Counted from the stretch's first letter, positions 8,140 through 17,200 are shown. The stretch is DNA of 64,000 nucleotides from CAYWNA01 sp964459305 (GCA_964459305.1 CAYWNA010000022.1:22210-86209), one strand, 5' to 3'. Notes: a model not told the origin generated them from the letters alone. A program made the numbers and translations.

Positions 8140-9336
8140 ATGAACGAACGACAGCGATTCGCTGCCACGATGCATTACCAGCCGCGCGACCGGGCGCCTC
8201 TCTGCGACTTCAGCTTTTGGGACGAGACGCTCGAACTCTGGTACGAACAGGGATTGCCCCGAAACGTCAACCGCTTCAACAGCGACGACTTTTTCGGCAT
8301 GGACGGGCTGATGTGTTATGTGCTCAGCAAGGAAAGCTCGGCTCTGACTGCACCGGCCGATCCGCGACGAACCACGATCGACGGCGTGTTCGTCGGGCTC
8401 GTGCCGGAGTTCGAGCCAATGGTGCTGGAAGAACGGGACGACGCCGAGGTGATCCAGCAGATCGATGGCGTTCGGGTTGTGAAGAATAAATTCATGAGTT
8501 CGATTCCGACTCATGAGTCGCACCTGCTGGTCGACCGCGACACCTGGCGCGAGCACTACAAGCCGCGACTGGATCCCGACGACCCGCGGCGATATCCGGA
8601 CAACTGGGACGAATGTGTCAGGCTTTGGCGCGACGAACAACGCGAGTTTCCCATTTTTCTGTTCGGCGGCAGCTTCTACGGCTGGATCCGAAATTGGATG
8701 GGGCTGGAAGCGGTGTCACTGGCCGTCTATGACGATCCAGCCTGGTTCGAAGAGATGGTCACGACGATCGCCGATTGCGTCATCGGCGTGCTGACCCGTG
8801 TGCTTGAAACCGGCGGCACGTTCGAAGGTTGCACGCTGTGGGAAGACATGTGCTATAACCGTGGTCCGCTGTTGGGTCCCGAACAGTTCAAACGATTTCT
8901 GCTTCCCCAATACCGGCGGCTCGTTGACCTGTTGCACCGTCACGGCGTTGATGTTGTGTTCCTCGACTGCGATGGCTACATCGAGCAACTGATGCCGCTG
9001 TGGTTGGACACCGGCGTCAACTGCATGTTTCCTATCGAGATCGGCACGTGGGGCGCAGATCCTGTGCGATATCGCGAGGAGTATGGCAAGGAACTCTTAA
9101 TGATCGGTGGCTTTGACAAACGGATTCTCGCTGGCGAGAAAGCCAAGATCGAAGCCGAAGTCCGGCGGCTTGCGCCGCTGGTCGAACAGGGAGGATTCAT
9201 CGGCTTGTGCGATCACCGCGTCCCGCCGGATGTTCCGCTGGAGAATTACCTGCGCTATGTCACCTGTGTCCGCGAAATCTGGGGCCATGGCGTGAACCTG
9301 AAACCAATGGGTACGATACTGGACGAAAACGGGTAA
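8140..9336 (+). CDS. uroporphyrinogen decarboxylase (URO-D) family protein
   Basis: 398 aa, close to the family length. It starts MNERQRFAATMHYQPRDRAP, the usual opening of URO-D-like proteins related to corrinoid methyltransferases (MtaA/CmuA type) rather than true HemE. The TIM-barrel pattern continues with GGTFEGCTLWEDM, VVFLDCDGYIEQLMPLW and the C-terminal GLCDHRVPPDVP. The likely role is methyl transfer or a related one-carbon step, but the substrate cannot be told. ATG 8140 is only 4 bases ahead of the next gene at the 3' side (stop 9336, next ATG 9340), so it probably forms an operon with the exported amidohydrolase. Confidence 0.85.
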   Translation: MNERQRFAATMHYQPRDRAPLCDFSFWDETLELWYEQGLPRNVNRFNSDDFFGMDGLMCYVLSKESSALTAPADPRRTTIDGVFVGLVPEFEPMVLEERDDAEVIQQIDGVRVVKNKFMSSIPTHESHLLVDRDTWREHYKPRLDPDDPRRYPDNWDECVRLWRDEQREFPIFLFGGSFYGWIRNWMGLEAVSLAVYDDPAWFEEMVTTIADCVIGVLTRVLETGGTFEGCTLWEDMCYNRGPLLGPEQFKRFLLPQYRRLVDLLHRHGVDVVFLDCDGYIEQLMPLWLDTGVNCMFPIEIGTWGADPVRYREEYGKELLMIGGFDKRILAGEKAKIEAEVRRLAPLVEQGGFIGLCDHRVPPDVPLENYLRYVTCVREIWGHGVNLKPMGTILDENG

Positions 9337-9339
9337 GTC

Positions 9340-11049
9340 ATGCGTACGATCCATCTTCAACAAGTGATCCTGGTGTCTTTGTTGTCCGTATCAGCCATGT
9401 CGACATGCGCCGATGAACAGAAAGCCGAATTGGTCTTGCGCGGTGGGAAGATCATCACCATGGACGACTCGCATCCGATCGTGCAAGCTCTGGCCGCGCG
9501 AGACGGCAAGATCATCGCCGTGGGCGACGATGAACAGGTGTCCAAATTGATTGCTGCGGAAACCAGGGTCATCGATCTTGACGGACGTCTTGCCATTCCG
9601 GGATTCATCGAAAGCCACGGCCACTTCGTCGGGTTGGGAAAATCGAAGATGACCCTGGATCTGACAAAGGCCGAAACGTGGGAAGACATCGTCTGTCTGG
9701 TGAAAGAGGCGGCACAGACAACGCCGCCTGGCGAGTGGATCATCGGACGCGGGTGGCATCAGTCGAAATGGAAGAAGGCGCCGGAACCGAACGTCGATCG
9801 TTGCCCGTTTCACACCAAGTTAAGCGCGGTCACGCCCAGCAATCCGGTCCTGCTGACCCACGCCAGCGGACATGCGAGCATCGCCAACGCTGTGGCAATG
9901 CGAATGGCGAACGTGAGTGCTTCCACGCCCAATCCGCATGGCGGTGAGGTTTTGAGGGACCCGAGTGGAAATCCCATCGGCGTCTTTCGCGAGACGGCGC
10001 AATCTCTGGTTGGCCCGCGCGGAGACGACTCCGGGCAACGGGATAGCGACGTCAGAAAGGCAATTGAGTTGGCCACGCAGGAGTGCTTGACGAAGGGCAT
10101 TGCCAGTTTTCACGACGCCGGAGCGTCGTTCGAGACGATCGATGTCTTCAAACAGCTTGCGCAGGCTGGCCAGCTCAAGATTCGGCTGTGGGTCATGGTC
10201 GGCGATTCGAATGCGCGCATGGCGCGTCTGCTGCCCAAGTACCGCATGATCGGCGTGGGAGACCAGCATTTGACAGTGCGAGCCATCAAGCGATTCGTCG
10301 ACGGCGCTTTGGGTGCCCATGGTGCTTGGCTGCTGGCGCCGTATGACGACCTGCCTTCGAGCGTCGGATTAAACACATCGTCCGTCGAGTCGATTTGCCG
10401 AACGGCCGAATTGGCGCAGAAACACGATTATCAGCTCTGCGTCCATGCCATCGGTGATCGTGCGAATCGCGAAATACTTGATGCTTTCGAGGACGCGTTT
10501 CGCGCCCAGCCAACCACGACATCGAGGCGCTGGCGAGTCGAACATGCCCAGCATCTTCACCCGAACGATATACCGCGATTTGCGCAGCTAGGGGTGATCG
10601 CATCGATGCAGGGCGTGCATTGTACGTCGGACGGTCCCTACGTCATCAGGCGGCTTGGGCACGAACGTTCCGCCCAAGGAGCCTACGCGTGGCAGAGCCT
10701 CATCAAATCCGGGGCGATCATCGCAAACGGCAGCGATGCGCCGGTCGAAGACGTCGATCCGATTACGTGTTTCTATGCCAGCGTAACGCGCAAGCTGCCT
10801 TCCGGAGCGACTTTCTTTCCAGAGCAAAGAATGACCCGCCAGCAGGCTCTGCGATCCTACACGACAAATGCGGCCTATGCGGCGTTCGAGGAACACATCA
10901 AGGGCTCGCTCTCGCCTCAAAAACTGGCGGACATTGTCGTGTTGTCAAAGGACATCATGACGTGTCCTGATGAAGAAATCCCCGCAGCGAAAGTCGTCTA
11001 CACGATCGTCGGCGGTAGGGTCTTGTACGAACGGCCTGAGGAGAACTGA
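9340..11049 (+). CDS. exported amidohydrolase, YtcJ-like
   Basis: 569 aa. A Sec signal (residues 1-25, ending ...STCADE) is followed by an amidohydrolase of the YtcJ/DUF3-type: LRGGKIITMDDSHPIVQALA, then IPGFIESHGHFVGLG (metal-binding HxH), the HAIGDRANREILDAFE helix, and ANGSDAPVEDVDP with the late catalytic Asp. These enzymes hydrolyse C-N bonds of amides or cyclic compounds, with unknown natural substrates. It starts 3 bases after the URO-D-like stop, so the two are co-transcribed. Export of a metal-dependent hydrolase is common in this phylum. Confidence 0.85.
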   Translation: MRTIHLQQVILVSLLSVSAMSTCADEQKAELVLRGGKIITMDDSHPIVQALAARDGKIIAVGDDEQVSKLIAAETRVIDLDGRLAIPGFIESHGHFVGLGKSKMTLDLTKAETWEDIVCLVKEAAQTTPPGEWIIGRGWHQSKWKKAPEPNVDRCPFHTKLSAVTPSNPVLLTHASGHASIANAVAMRMANVSASTPNPHGGEVLRDPSGNPIGVFRETAQSLVGPRGDDSGQRDSDVRKAIELATQECLTKGIASFHDAGASFETIDVFKQLAQAGQLKIRLWVMVGDSNARMARLLPKYRMIGVGDQHLTVRAIKRFVDGALGAHGAWLLAPYDDLPSSVGLNTSSVESICRTAELAQKHDYQLCVHAIGDRANREILDAFEDAFRAQPTTTSRRWRVEHAQHLHPNDIPRFAQLGVIASMQGVHCTSDGPYVIRRLGHERSAQGAYAWQSLIKSGAIIANGSDAPVEDVDPITCFYASVTRKLPSGATFFPEQRMTRQQALRSYTTNAAYAAFEEHIKGSLSPQKLADIVVLSKDIMTCPDEEIPAAKVVYTIVGGRVLYERPEEN

Positions 11050-11127
11050 CACCGACGATCACCGCGCTTCTTCCGCCCTCCGTGCGGCTGAACTCGCGCT
11101 CTTTCTTGTTGAGTTTTCTCATCCGAC

Positions 11128-11177
11128 TTGACCGGGAATCCGATACTGAGTACAATCCGTTAAGAACGTACTTAACG
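11128..11177 (+). promoter_or_regulatory. promoter with overlapping dyad upstream of the GbsR/MarR gene
   Basis: Good sigma70-type promoter: TTGACC at 11128-11133, 17-base spacer, TACAAT at 11151-11156. The dyad CGTTAAG-aacgta-CTTAACG occupies 11158-11177, just after the -10 box and across the expected transcription start. The neighbouring regulator is a winged-helix protein of the kind that represses its own promoter, so this is a likely autoregulatory operator (inference). Confidence 0.65.
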
Positions 11178-11206
11178 TTGCGAACGTCAAGTGAGAGGAG
11201 ACTGCG

Positions 11207-11728
11207 ATGAAGAAGACTGTTGAAGACATCCAAAACGACTTCATCGACGCAAGTGGTGAAGTGGCAGAACGTTACGGCTTGACGCGAGTGGCCGGGCTCC
11301 TGAAGGGGCTCCTGTTGCTCGCTCGCGAACCGCTGTCTTTGGACGACATGGCCGAGCGGCTGGAAGTGTCGAAAGCCTCCGTTTCCACGAACATCCGGCT
11401 TCTCGAACGGTGGAAGGCAGTGCGCCGAGTGTTCAACCGTGGAGACAGGAAGAACTACTACGAGTTGCGGGGCGACCTCTGGGAAATCGAGACAGAGATC
11501 GTGACCACCATCATGAAAGACGAACTCAACGAATTCGTCGACTACTTGAACCGGTGGAAAAGCGAATTGGCCGAGGCCGAGGCAGGTGACCCCGAAGAAA
11601 AGGAATTCCTTACGAAACGGCTATCGGAAATCGACGAATACCTCGACGCGATGAAGCACGTGCTGCAACTGCTGATGAGGGAGGGCAAGGTTACTCCGGC
11701 CACAATCAAGAAGATCCAAATCGTCTAG
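11207..11728 (+). CDS. GbsR/MarR-family winged-helix transcriptional regulator
   Basis: 173 aa. Residues 20-95 form a winged helix-turn-helix (LSLDDMAERLEVSKASVSTN is the recognition region, followed by the wing VFNRGDRKNYYEL). The C-terminal half is a long charged helical dimerisation part, as in GbsR-type regulators. AGAGGAG lies 8 bases ahead of ATG 11207. A strong promoter and a dyad lie upstream, which fits autoregulation. The next gene in the same direction is an ArsA-like ATPase 270 bases downstream. Whether it is a target is not known. Confidence 0.8.
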   Translation: MKKTVEDIQNDFIDASGEVAERYGLTRVAGLLKGLLLLAREPLSLDDMAERLEVSKASVSTNIRLLERWKAVRRVFNRGDRKNYYELRGDLWEIETEIVTTIMKDELNEFVDYLNRWKSELAEAEAGDPEEKEFLTKRLSEIDEYLDAMKHVLQLLMREGKVTPATIKKIQIV

Positions 11729-11745
11729 CGCGGCCCGGAGCCGAA

Positions 11746-11961
11746 GTAGCTGGATTCGCAAGAATTCAGACCCGAGGAACCGTCGATTGATGAACGTCAA
11801 CTTTCGCGTCAGGGCTGTGAAATCCTGGAAGCAGATAGTCGCCGTGTTCTCCGAACTCGGTGCGTTCCCTCACCGACCTCGGAGAGGACGGCGACAAACC
11901 CGACCGTTGTCTCTCGGCCGATCCTAAGCCTCTTGCGGCTGAATTCCCGCGAATTTAGCTA
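11746..11961. repeat. inverted repeat element (family C) with ~170-bp interior
   Basis: The left arm GTAGCTGGATTCGCAAGAAT begins at 11746, and its imperfect complement ends at 11961 (CTGAATTCCCGCGAATTTAG begins at 11939). The same arm sequences form the compact hairpin at 62811-62878. The interior has a small hairpin around 11868-11893 (CCGACCTCGG) but no gene that I can support. It fills the gap between the regulator and the ArsA-like gene. Confidence 0.6.
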
Positions 11962-11999
11962 GAAATCAATGGCTCCCACGTCAAGTACGAGGCAGAAAC

Positions 12000-13166
12000 A
12001 TGAGACTGATCCTATACACAGGCAAAGGTGGCGTTGGCAAGTCGAGTATTGCGGCGGCGACAGCCGTGCGAACAGCTGAACTCGGCTGCAACACGCTGCT
12101 TGTCAGCTCGGACCTGGCACACAATCTCTCCGATATCTTCGACACACCAGTCGGCGCCGAGCCAGCAAGAATCACGGACAACCTCGCGGCACTGGAAGTC
12201 GATGCGCTGCAGGAGATTCGCGACAACTGGCAACCGGCGCAGGACTACATGTCCGCGTTTCTCGCCTACCTCGGCATGGAGAATGCCGTCGCCGAGGAGG
12301 TGTGCCTGTTGCCCGGCATGGACGAGTTCTTTCTGTTGACTCGCATCCTGCGAGAAATCGAAAGCGACGAGTACGATGTAGTCATCGTCGATTGCTCGCC
12401 CACCGCAGGCACGTTGAGGCTTCTTACGTTCACCGACACGGCATGCACCAAGATGAATCGGCTGTTGAACATCGAGCGGCAGATCCTGAAGTTGGTTCGA
12501 CCCATTGCCAACCGTTTCAAGGATATGCAAGCGATTGTCCCGGATGATGACGTCTACGGGGTATTCGACGAAGTGATCCAAAAGGTTGGACGCCTGGGCG
12601 GGATTCTCAAAGACCGTGACGTCAGCTCGGTCCGTTTGGTTCTTAACCCCGATCGTGTGGCGATCGCTGAAACTCGACGCGCCTTCACCTATTTTGGCCT
12701 ATTTGGGTTTCCGATCGACGGCATCTTCGTGAACAAGGTGCTTCCAATCGAGCTCGCGGACGGCTTCCTGCACGATTGGTATGGGATCCAGCAACAGCTT
12801 CTGGAGTCCATCGACGAGTCGTTCTTGGACGTAGCCAAATTCCGAGTGCCTCTGTTGGACAGGGAACCCATCGGCTTGGATCCTCTATCGGAGATGGCGC
12901 GCGGTATCTTCCGCGAACGCCAGCCTGAAGGACTGCTCTCGGAGTCGAAGTCTGTGTCGCTGGACCGAGTGGACGGCAAGTACCGGCTTGCCTTCTGGCT
13001 GCCAATCGCGGACAAACGGGATCTCGACGTCGGCCGGAAGGACTCGGAGCTGATCCTGTCGGCGGGGAACTACACGCGAGTGCTGTCGCTGCCCGATACA
13101 CTGGTTGATCAAGAGATTGCGGAAGCCAAATTCGACGACGGTACACTCACAGTCTTGTTCGGGTAG
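12000..13166 (+). CDS. ArsA/GET3-like ATPase with C-terminal HSP20-like domain
   Basis: 388 aa. It begins MRLILYTGKGGVGKSS, the deviant Walker A of the ArsA/Get3 family. The second family motif, normally DTAPTGHTLR, reads DCSPTAGTLRLL, so the conserved His is gone. The last ~65 residues (KYRLAFWLPIADKRDLDV through EAKFDDGTLTVLFG) match the alpha-crystallin-like ArsA_HSP20 domain. Arsenite pumps of the ArsA type have metal-binding Cys residues in a double-length protein; this single-length form is closer to bacterial Get3-like proteins of unknown client. The start ATG 12000 directly precedes the P-loop, so no alternative is needed. Confidence 0.85.
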   Translation: MRLILYTGKGGVGKSSIAAATAVRTAELGCNTLLVSSDLAHNLSDIFDTPVGAEPARITDNLAALEVDALQEIRDNWQPAQDYMSAFLAYLGMENAVAEEVCLLPGMDEFFLLTRILREIESDEYDVVIVDCSPTAGTLRLLTFTDTACTKMNRLLNIERQILKLVRPIANRFKDMQAIVPDDDVYGVFDEVIQKVGRLGGILKDRDVSSVRLVLNPDRVAIAETRRAFTYFGLFGFPIDGIFVNKVLPIELADGFLHDWYGIQQQLLESIDESFLDVAKFRVPLLDREPIGLDPLSEMARGIFRERQPEGLLSESKSVSLDRVDGKYRLAFWLPIADKRDLDVGRKDSELILSAGNYTRVLSLPDTLVDQEIAEAKFDDGTLTVLFG

Positions 13167-13367
13167 ACCTGTTTGAGACTTCGCCCGAAAGACGCGGCCC
13201 TTCGGGCGATTGATGGCCACACTCATCCGTGTGATTCTATCCGTGTGCGTCCCGCAATTCGCTGCGCATACGGATGGAGACACACGGATTTCAGAACCGA
13301 CTCAACATCCGCAATCCGTTATCGATCGGGGAATTACACTTCTTCCGGGCGATCTCCTGTACGATGC
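13167..13367. other. convergent intergenic region
   Basis: The region is between the ends of two convergent genes. A hairpin CGCCCGAA...TTCGGGCG (13183-13209) follows the ArsA-like stop, but no clear T-tract is present. A second imperfect stem uses ATCCGTGTG and CACACGGAT (13226-13291). These may serve as terminators. No gene is visible. Confidence 0.4.
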
Positions 13368-15092
13368 TTAGCCCTTATCGGCGAACTTCGTCCAATCCAG
13401 CTCGACGCCGGAGTCGGTCAGCAGGTCTTGGAATTGTCGGAGGAGTTGAGTTTGATTGCGGACACCACGCGGCGTTTGGCCACGATCGTGACAGAATGCC
13501 GCCAGTGCTCCGGCGGCCTCGCCGATGCCCCACTCGGTTGGATGTAATCGATAGGCCCCGTTCGTCAAATGCGTTGTGCCGATGTTCTTGCACCCAGCGA
13601 TCAAGTTCTCGACGCGACGCGGAATCAATGCACCTAAAGGAATCAGGTACGGCAGGCAACCGACGTCGAAGTAGTTGTCGCCGCCGCTGGACGGATGCAG
13701 GTCCAGCCCGTAGTAGCCCAAACCGACCGAATCGTCGAATCGGTCGGCCACCGCCTTCCCGCCGATCCGTCGAGGCGATGCGGGACGGATGTGCTGTTCC
13801 AGGATCGTGAATTCAGCCTTGATCCGTCGCGATTCGCGGATGTAGGGAAACTTAGCCAAGCCATCCTGGGTTCCGACAATATCCTTCCGCAGCCGCAACC
13901 CTTTCCATCCGGCCCCGCCGTCGGGTCGCGGCGCTTCGGTCTGAAGCCAGTACAAAAGGGAAAGGCTCAATTGCCGACCACCGTCAAGATGCTTGGCCCG
14001 TTCTTCGGGGCTGACGTCGAACAGATTGCCCAGCATGTAATCGTTCTGTGGCCAGTTGACGATAGTGACGTCGCTTGAAACCGTGCCCTTTCGGAAATTG
14101 GCATGGTTGACGATACGACGGTAAAGCCACAAGTTCAGCGTCTTGGTGGGATGGCTCGGCATCTCAGGCGAAAGCGGGACAAACGACAGTTCGAGCGGTC
14201 TTCGACTCGACGGCTTCGAGTACCAGAGCGAAAGGAGTCGACCGGGCCACGGCGGGTCGAGTTGCGGTTCGTGCTGTTGCCAGAAACCGTACATTGCCGG
14301 CTTGTCGATCGTGTGATCCTCGCCCGACAGGTAGTCCATGGCATAACACCACGTGAACGACTGCATATTGGCCGGCCGAGCCTCATCCGACGCGTTGGGT
14401 TCACCGGTGTCCTTCTTCGATTCCGATCCCGTGACGTATTCCGTGCCAGTCAGCGGCAGCAGATCGCCCGTTTCGGAGGCGTCGACGAAATACTCTGCCT
14501 CGACAACAGTTTCCCGCCGATCGCTTCCGCCAACAAGGCGAACCGCCCGAACCTGATCGCCATCCACATCGGCTCCGACCGGCTCGGTGTTTAGCAGCAC
14601 GGTGAGTAGTCCCTTTTTCACGGCCGGCGCCAACATGGCATCGAGCACTGCCAGCGCGACACGCGGTTCGTGGCAAAGGCGAGAGACCGATCCGTCGCCG
14701 GGGTCCAAATGTACCCGAGCTTTCGCCTCAGGCGTCAACGGATAGTGACGCCGATAATGATCGCGGATGCCTTCGCGGAACTTGCGGTAGGTCGCCGGGG
14801 ATCCGAACGACTCGATCCAGCGATGCTCGTCCGGCGGCACGGCCTGCTGGCTCAACTGACCGCCGATCCAATCAGTCGGTTCCGTCATCACCACCCGCGC
14901 CCCCAGCCGCGTAGCCGCCAACGCCGCCGCACATCCGCCTAATCCACCGCCAACGACAAGCACATCGGTCTTAATGTTGCGTGCAAGTTGTACGGCCGAT
15001 GCGTTCGATTGAGCCGCAGCCATCAACGCAGGATACCAACACGCCGCAGCCGAAAGCCCGCATTGTCCCAAGAAAGCCCGCCGAGTCATCAT
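13368..15092 (-). CDS. Tat-exported FAD-dependent oxidoreductase
   Basis: 574 aa. It begins MMTRRAFLGQCGLSAAACW, a Tat signal with TRRAFL. The FAD-binding Rossmann motif VLVVGGGLGGCAAALAATRLG follows in two pieces at about residues 45-65, then the FAD_oxidored family pattern (DWIGGQLSQQAVPP, VDASETGDLL) and a C-terminal HPTEWGIGEAAGALAAF. It is of the same broad family as the protein at 21787-23304. Such proteins are abundant in planctomycetes and are thought to act on complex carbohydrates or amino compounds, but no substrate can be named. Two adjacent ATG codons (15092 and 15089) could start it. Confidence 0.85.
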   Translation of the reverse strand: MMTRRAFLGQCGLSAAACWYPALMAAAQSNASAVQLARNIKTDVLVVGGGLGGCAAALAATRLGARVVMTEPTDWIGGQLSQQAVPPDEHRWIESFGSPATYRKFREGIRDHYRRHYPLTPEAKARVHLDPGDGSVSRLCHEPRVALAVLDAMLAPAVKKGLLTVLLNTEPVGADVDGDQVRAVRLVGGSDRRETVVEAEYFVDASETGDLLPLTGTEYVTGSESKKDTGEPNASDEARPANMQSFTWCYAMDYLSGEDHTIDKPAMYGFWQQHEPQLDPPWPGRLLSLWYSKPSSRRPLELSFVPLSPEMPSHPTKTLNLWLYRRIVNHANFRKGTVSSDVTIVNWPQNDYMLGNLFDVSPEERAKHLDGGRQLSLSLLYWLQTEAPRPDGGAGWKGLRLRKDIVGTQDGLAKFPYIRESRRIKAEFTILEQHIRPASPRRIGGKAVADRFDDSVGLGYYGLDLHPSSGGDNYFDVGCLPYLIPLGALIPRRVENLIAGCKNIGTTHLTNGAYRLHPTEWGIGEAAGALAAFCHDRGQTPRGVRNQTQLLRQFQDLLTDSGVELDWTKFADKG

Positions 15093-15597
15093 GATTGCGT
15101 TCTCCGGTGTGTAGCTTCACGTCATGGGGCGCGCCCCAGGAATGCACTTCATTGTAGCCATCTCACTCCGCGACATGTAGCTTCATATGCCGAAACGAGA
15201 TAGTCCATTCGATTGCGACTTGGCCGCATTAGCCGCAGCTTGTCTCTGCCCACGAACCACCATACTCTGCCTGCTCATCAGGCAAGCGGATGTCTTGTGC
15301 GGAAGATGGCGAGACTGCCAGGCTGTTTCGTGGCCATAACGAGGTGCATTACCTTGATGCTGGCAGACCGCCATGGCTTGTCACGGCCGCCGAAGTATTC
15401 GTGATCGAGGCAACAGGCCGCCTGTTGGTGACGCGACCGCGGCGGGGCGAAGAAGAGGCGTGGACGAATTCATGGCCGGCGAAGGGCATGACAACCGAGT
15501 CGACGACGAGCCACCGCTGCCAAACATCGATACCGACAACTGCTCATTTGGAAACTCGTGCGATAGACTGTTTAATGGAGACGATTCGCAAGAGACC
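15093..15597. other. left border of the accessory island, no recognisable gene
   Basis: Open frames exist on both strands but none resembles a known family or has a good ribosome binding site. The composition is mixed, and a short inverted repeat GGGGCGCGCCCC is at 15125-15136. I regard this as decayed sequence at the island edge. Confidence 0.4.
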
Positions 15598-15675
15598 GAC
15601 TGGCTGGCTGAATCTATGTACAACGACACATCAACGGAAAACGCCGACGCTCGCTTCTCTCCCTGGGAGTGTGAC
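15598..15675 (+). pseudogene. gene fragment, copy 1 of a decayed coding repeat
   Basis: These 78 bases translate to DWLAESMYNDTSTENADA and a following RFSPWECD. The same peptide with conservative changes is encoded at 19117-19194. The two are 64/78 identical by eye, with differences mainly at silent or conservative positions. This means that the sequence was once coding. Sequence on either side is not alike. The parent family is not recognised. Confidence 0.6.
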
Positions 15676-15796
15676 TCAGGTACGCGCAAATGTGTAGCGT
15701 TGTGTCAAGTGTCAAGCGGGGCATGCCGCGGCGCGACAGGTAAGGCGGAATTAACCTGGTGTGAGGTGCGCGGAGGGGAGTTGGGGTAATGTATGG

Positions 15797-15987
15797 AATC
15801 GTGCCAAGCACCCAGAGACCGACAAACTCATTGGTGGCGCGTCCCCGTTGTCAAGCGTGGTCCGAGGGACAAGCGGAGTGAGCATTGGTGACGACCGTTG
15901 TGTCGATCCCGTTTGGAAGATTGTCAAGAATATCGCAGTCCCTTTGCTTGGCATTTCCTCTCATTGCTGACACGAAAGGACCAGGAC
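15797..15987 (+). mobile_element. left non-coding end of IS110-like element
   Basis: These 190 bases precede the transposase start and have no gene of their own. In IS110-family elements the left non-coding end encodes the bridge RNA that guides recombination, so a relic of it may lie here. The boundary is inferred only from the position of the transposase remnant. Confidence 0.35.
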
Positions 15988-16819
15988 ATGAACAAGCGTA
16001 AGGCAAAGTCGAAACGGCAAGGCGATTCCCGAGGGCAGCGGCGGCCTCGCCGGGGCGCCAAGGCAGAGGTGGCGATCGTGAAGAACACCTGTTCGCTCTC
16101 CGACAGGCGCTTGAGCTATATCGGACGTATCGGCAGCAGATCCAAGTTTGCGAAGTTCAGATCGATACTTACATGGCCGAGATGGACACGAAGTTGGAAG
16201 GCATCCCGACCGACGACGCCGATTACAAGCGTAAGCGCAAGGGTCGCATTCAGAAGAACAGCGTGCGATTCGATGCACGTGGTCATTTGTATCGCATCAC
16301 CGGTGTCGACTTGACCCGCATCGATGGGATCGACGCCACGACAGCACTCAAGCTGATTGCCGAAATCGGCACCGATATGACGCGTTGGTCGACCGTGAAG
16401 CATTTCACGTCCTGGCTGGCGTTATGTCCTGGGCTGAAGAAATCCGGAGGTCGGGTGATCAGTTCCCGCACCAAGCCATCGGCCAACCGAGCGGCAGCGG
16501 CCTTGCGCATGGCCGCTCAGACGTTGCTTCGCTCCAAGAGTGCCCTGGGGGCGTACTATCGCCGCATGCGGACGCGTCTTGGCGCCCCCAAAGCCGTCAC
16601 CGCCGCCGCGCACAAGCTGGCGCGACTGGTGTACAGATGTTGCGATACGGGCAGGAATACGTGGACCAAGGCGAAGAGCATTACGAACAACAGTATCGCG
16701 CCCGCGTCGTACGCAACCTCACGCGCCGAGCTCGCGACCTCGGCCTGAAAGTCGTACCAATAAGCGACTTAGAGCCGGACGCCAACCAGTCCGCCAACCC
16801 GGCCGCCGACAGTGGTTAA
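15988..16819 (+). pseudogene. IS110-family transposase, broken
   Basis: The start ATG 15988 encodes about 30 basic residues (MNKRKAKSKRQG...), then the frame changes. The rest reads as the middle and C-terminal part of an IS110 transposase: HLFALRQALELYRTYRQQ, ITGVDLTRIDGIDATTALKL, FTSWLALCPGLKKSGG, RTKPSANRAAAALRMAAQTL and ALGAYYRRMRTRLGAPKAV. Near 16640 one base is missing, so the end (MLRYGQEYVDQGEEHYEQQY) is read in another frame up to the stop at 16819. The N-terminal RuvC-like DEDD domain is deleted. The element cannot move by itself. It sits beside the AbiE operon and may have brought it in. Confidence 0.85.
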
Positions 16820-16937
16820 TTGGAAGAGTTGACCCCCACGCAAGAGCTGCCCCCCACGCCCACACGCCAGGACAAGAAAGTGTGTTCTTAGCAAATAGGG
16901 CGGATTTACCGTGAGTTCTTCGGCTGGAGACTATTTC

Positions 16938-17153
16938 TTGACTCTTTGTGACAAAATTTTCATTTTTGCTCTTGACTTTTACATTATGTGACCGACAATG
17001 TCCTTAGGACATTGTCGGTCACATGATGAGATGTATTCTTTGGCTTTTCTGGCTTCATTGCGAATACCTTCTAGCTAGATTGTCCAGGGGCTCTTGACTC
17101 AGTTCTTTTTAGATTATTGCGGTATTGACTTTTGATTTACTCTGTGGTACCCT
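16938..17153 (+). promoter_or_regulatory. promoter region of the AbiE operon with repeated TTGACT boxes
   Basis: Four TTGACT boxes lie at 16938, 16972, 17094 and 17125. The last is 17 bases ahead of TACCCT (17148-17153), a possible -10 that is covered by the second palindrome. The one at 16972 is 17 bases ahead of ACAATG (16995-17000), which lies in the first palindrome. The region is clearly richer in A and T than its surroundings. No gene is present between the transposase remnant and 17201. Confidence 0.5.
16986..17024. promoter_or_regulatory. perfect 39-bp palindrome 1 upstream of AbiE
   Basis: Two 19-base arms with one central T, fully complementary. The core is GTCCTTAGGAC. It has the same total length and the same centre layout as the second palindrome at 17149-17187. 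Likely operator for the AbiEi antitoxin, or a strong hairpin. Confidence 0.75.
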
Positions 17154-17187
17154 ATCCATGTCGTCCTAAGGACGACATGGATAGGGT
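17149..17187. promoter_or_regulatory. perfect 39-bp palindrome 2 overlapping the AbiE promoter
   Basis: Two 19-base arms with one central A, fully complementary, core GTCCTAAGGAC. It covers the candidate -10 box and ends 13 bases before the antitoxin ATG. A protein bound here would block transcription, and an RNA hairpin here would mask the ribosome binding region. Confidence 0.75.
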
Positions 17188-17200
17188 GCATCTGTGAACC

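Noticed and set aside
15183..15697. Several short open frames at the island border
   Set aside because: No family likeness, no ribosome binding site, and overlapping in both strands.
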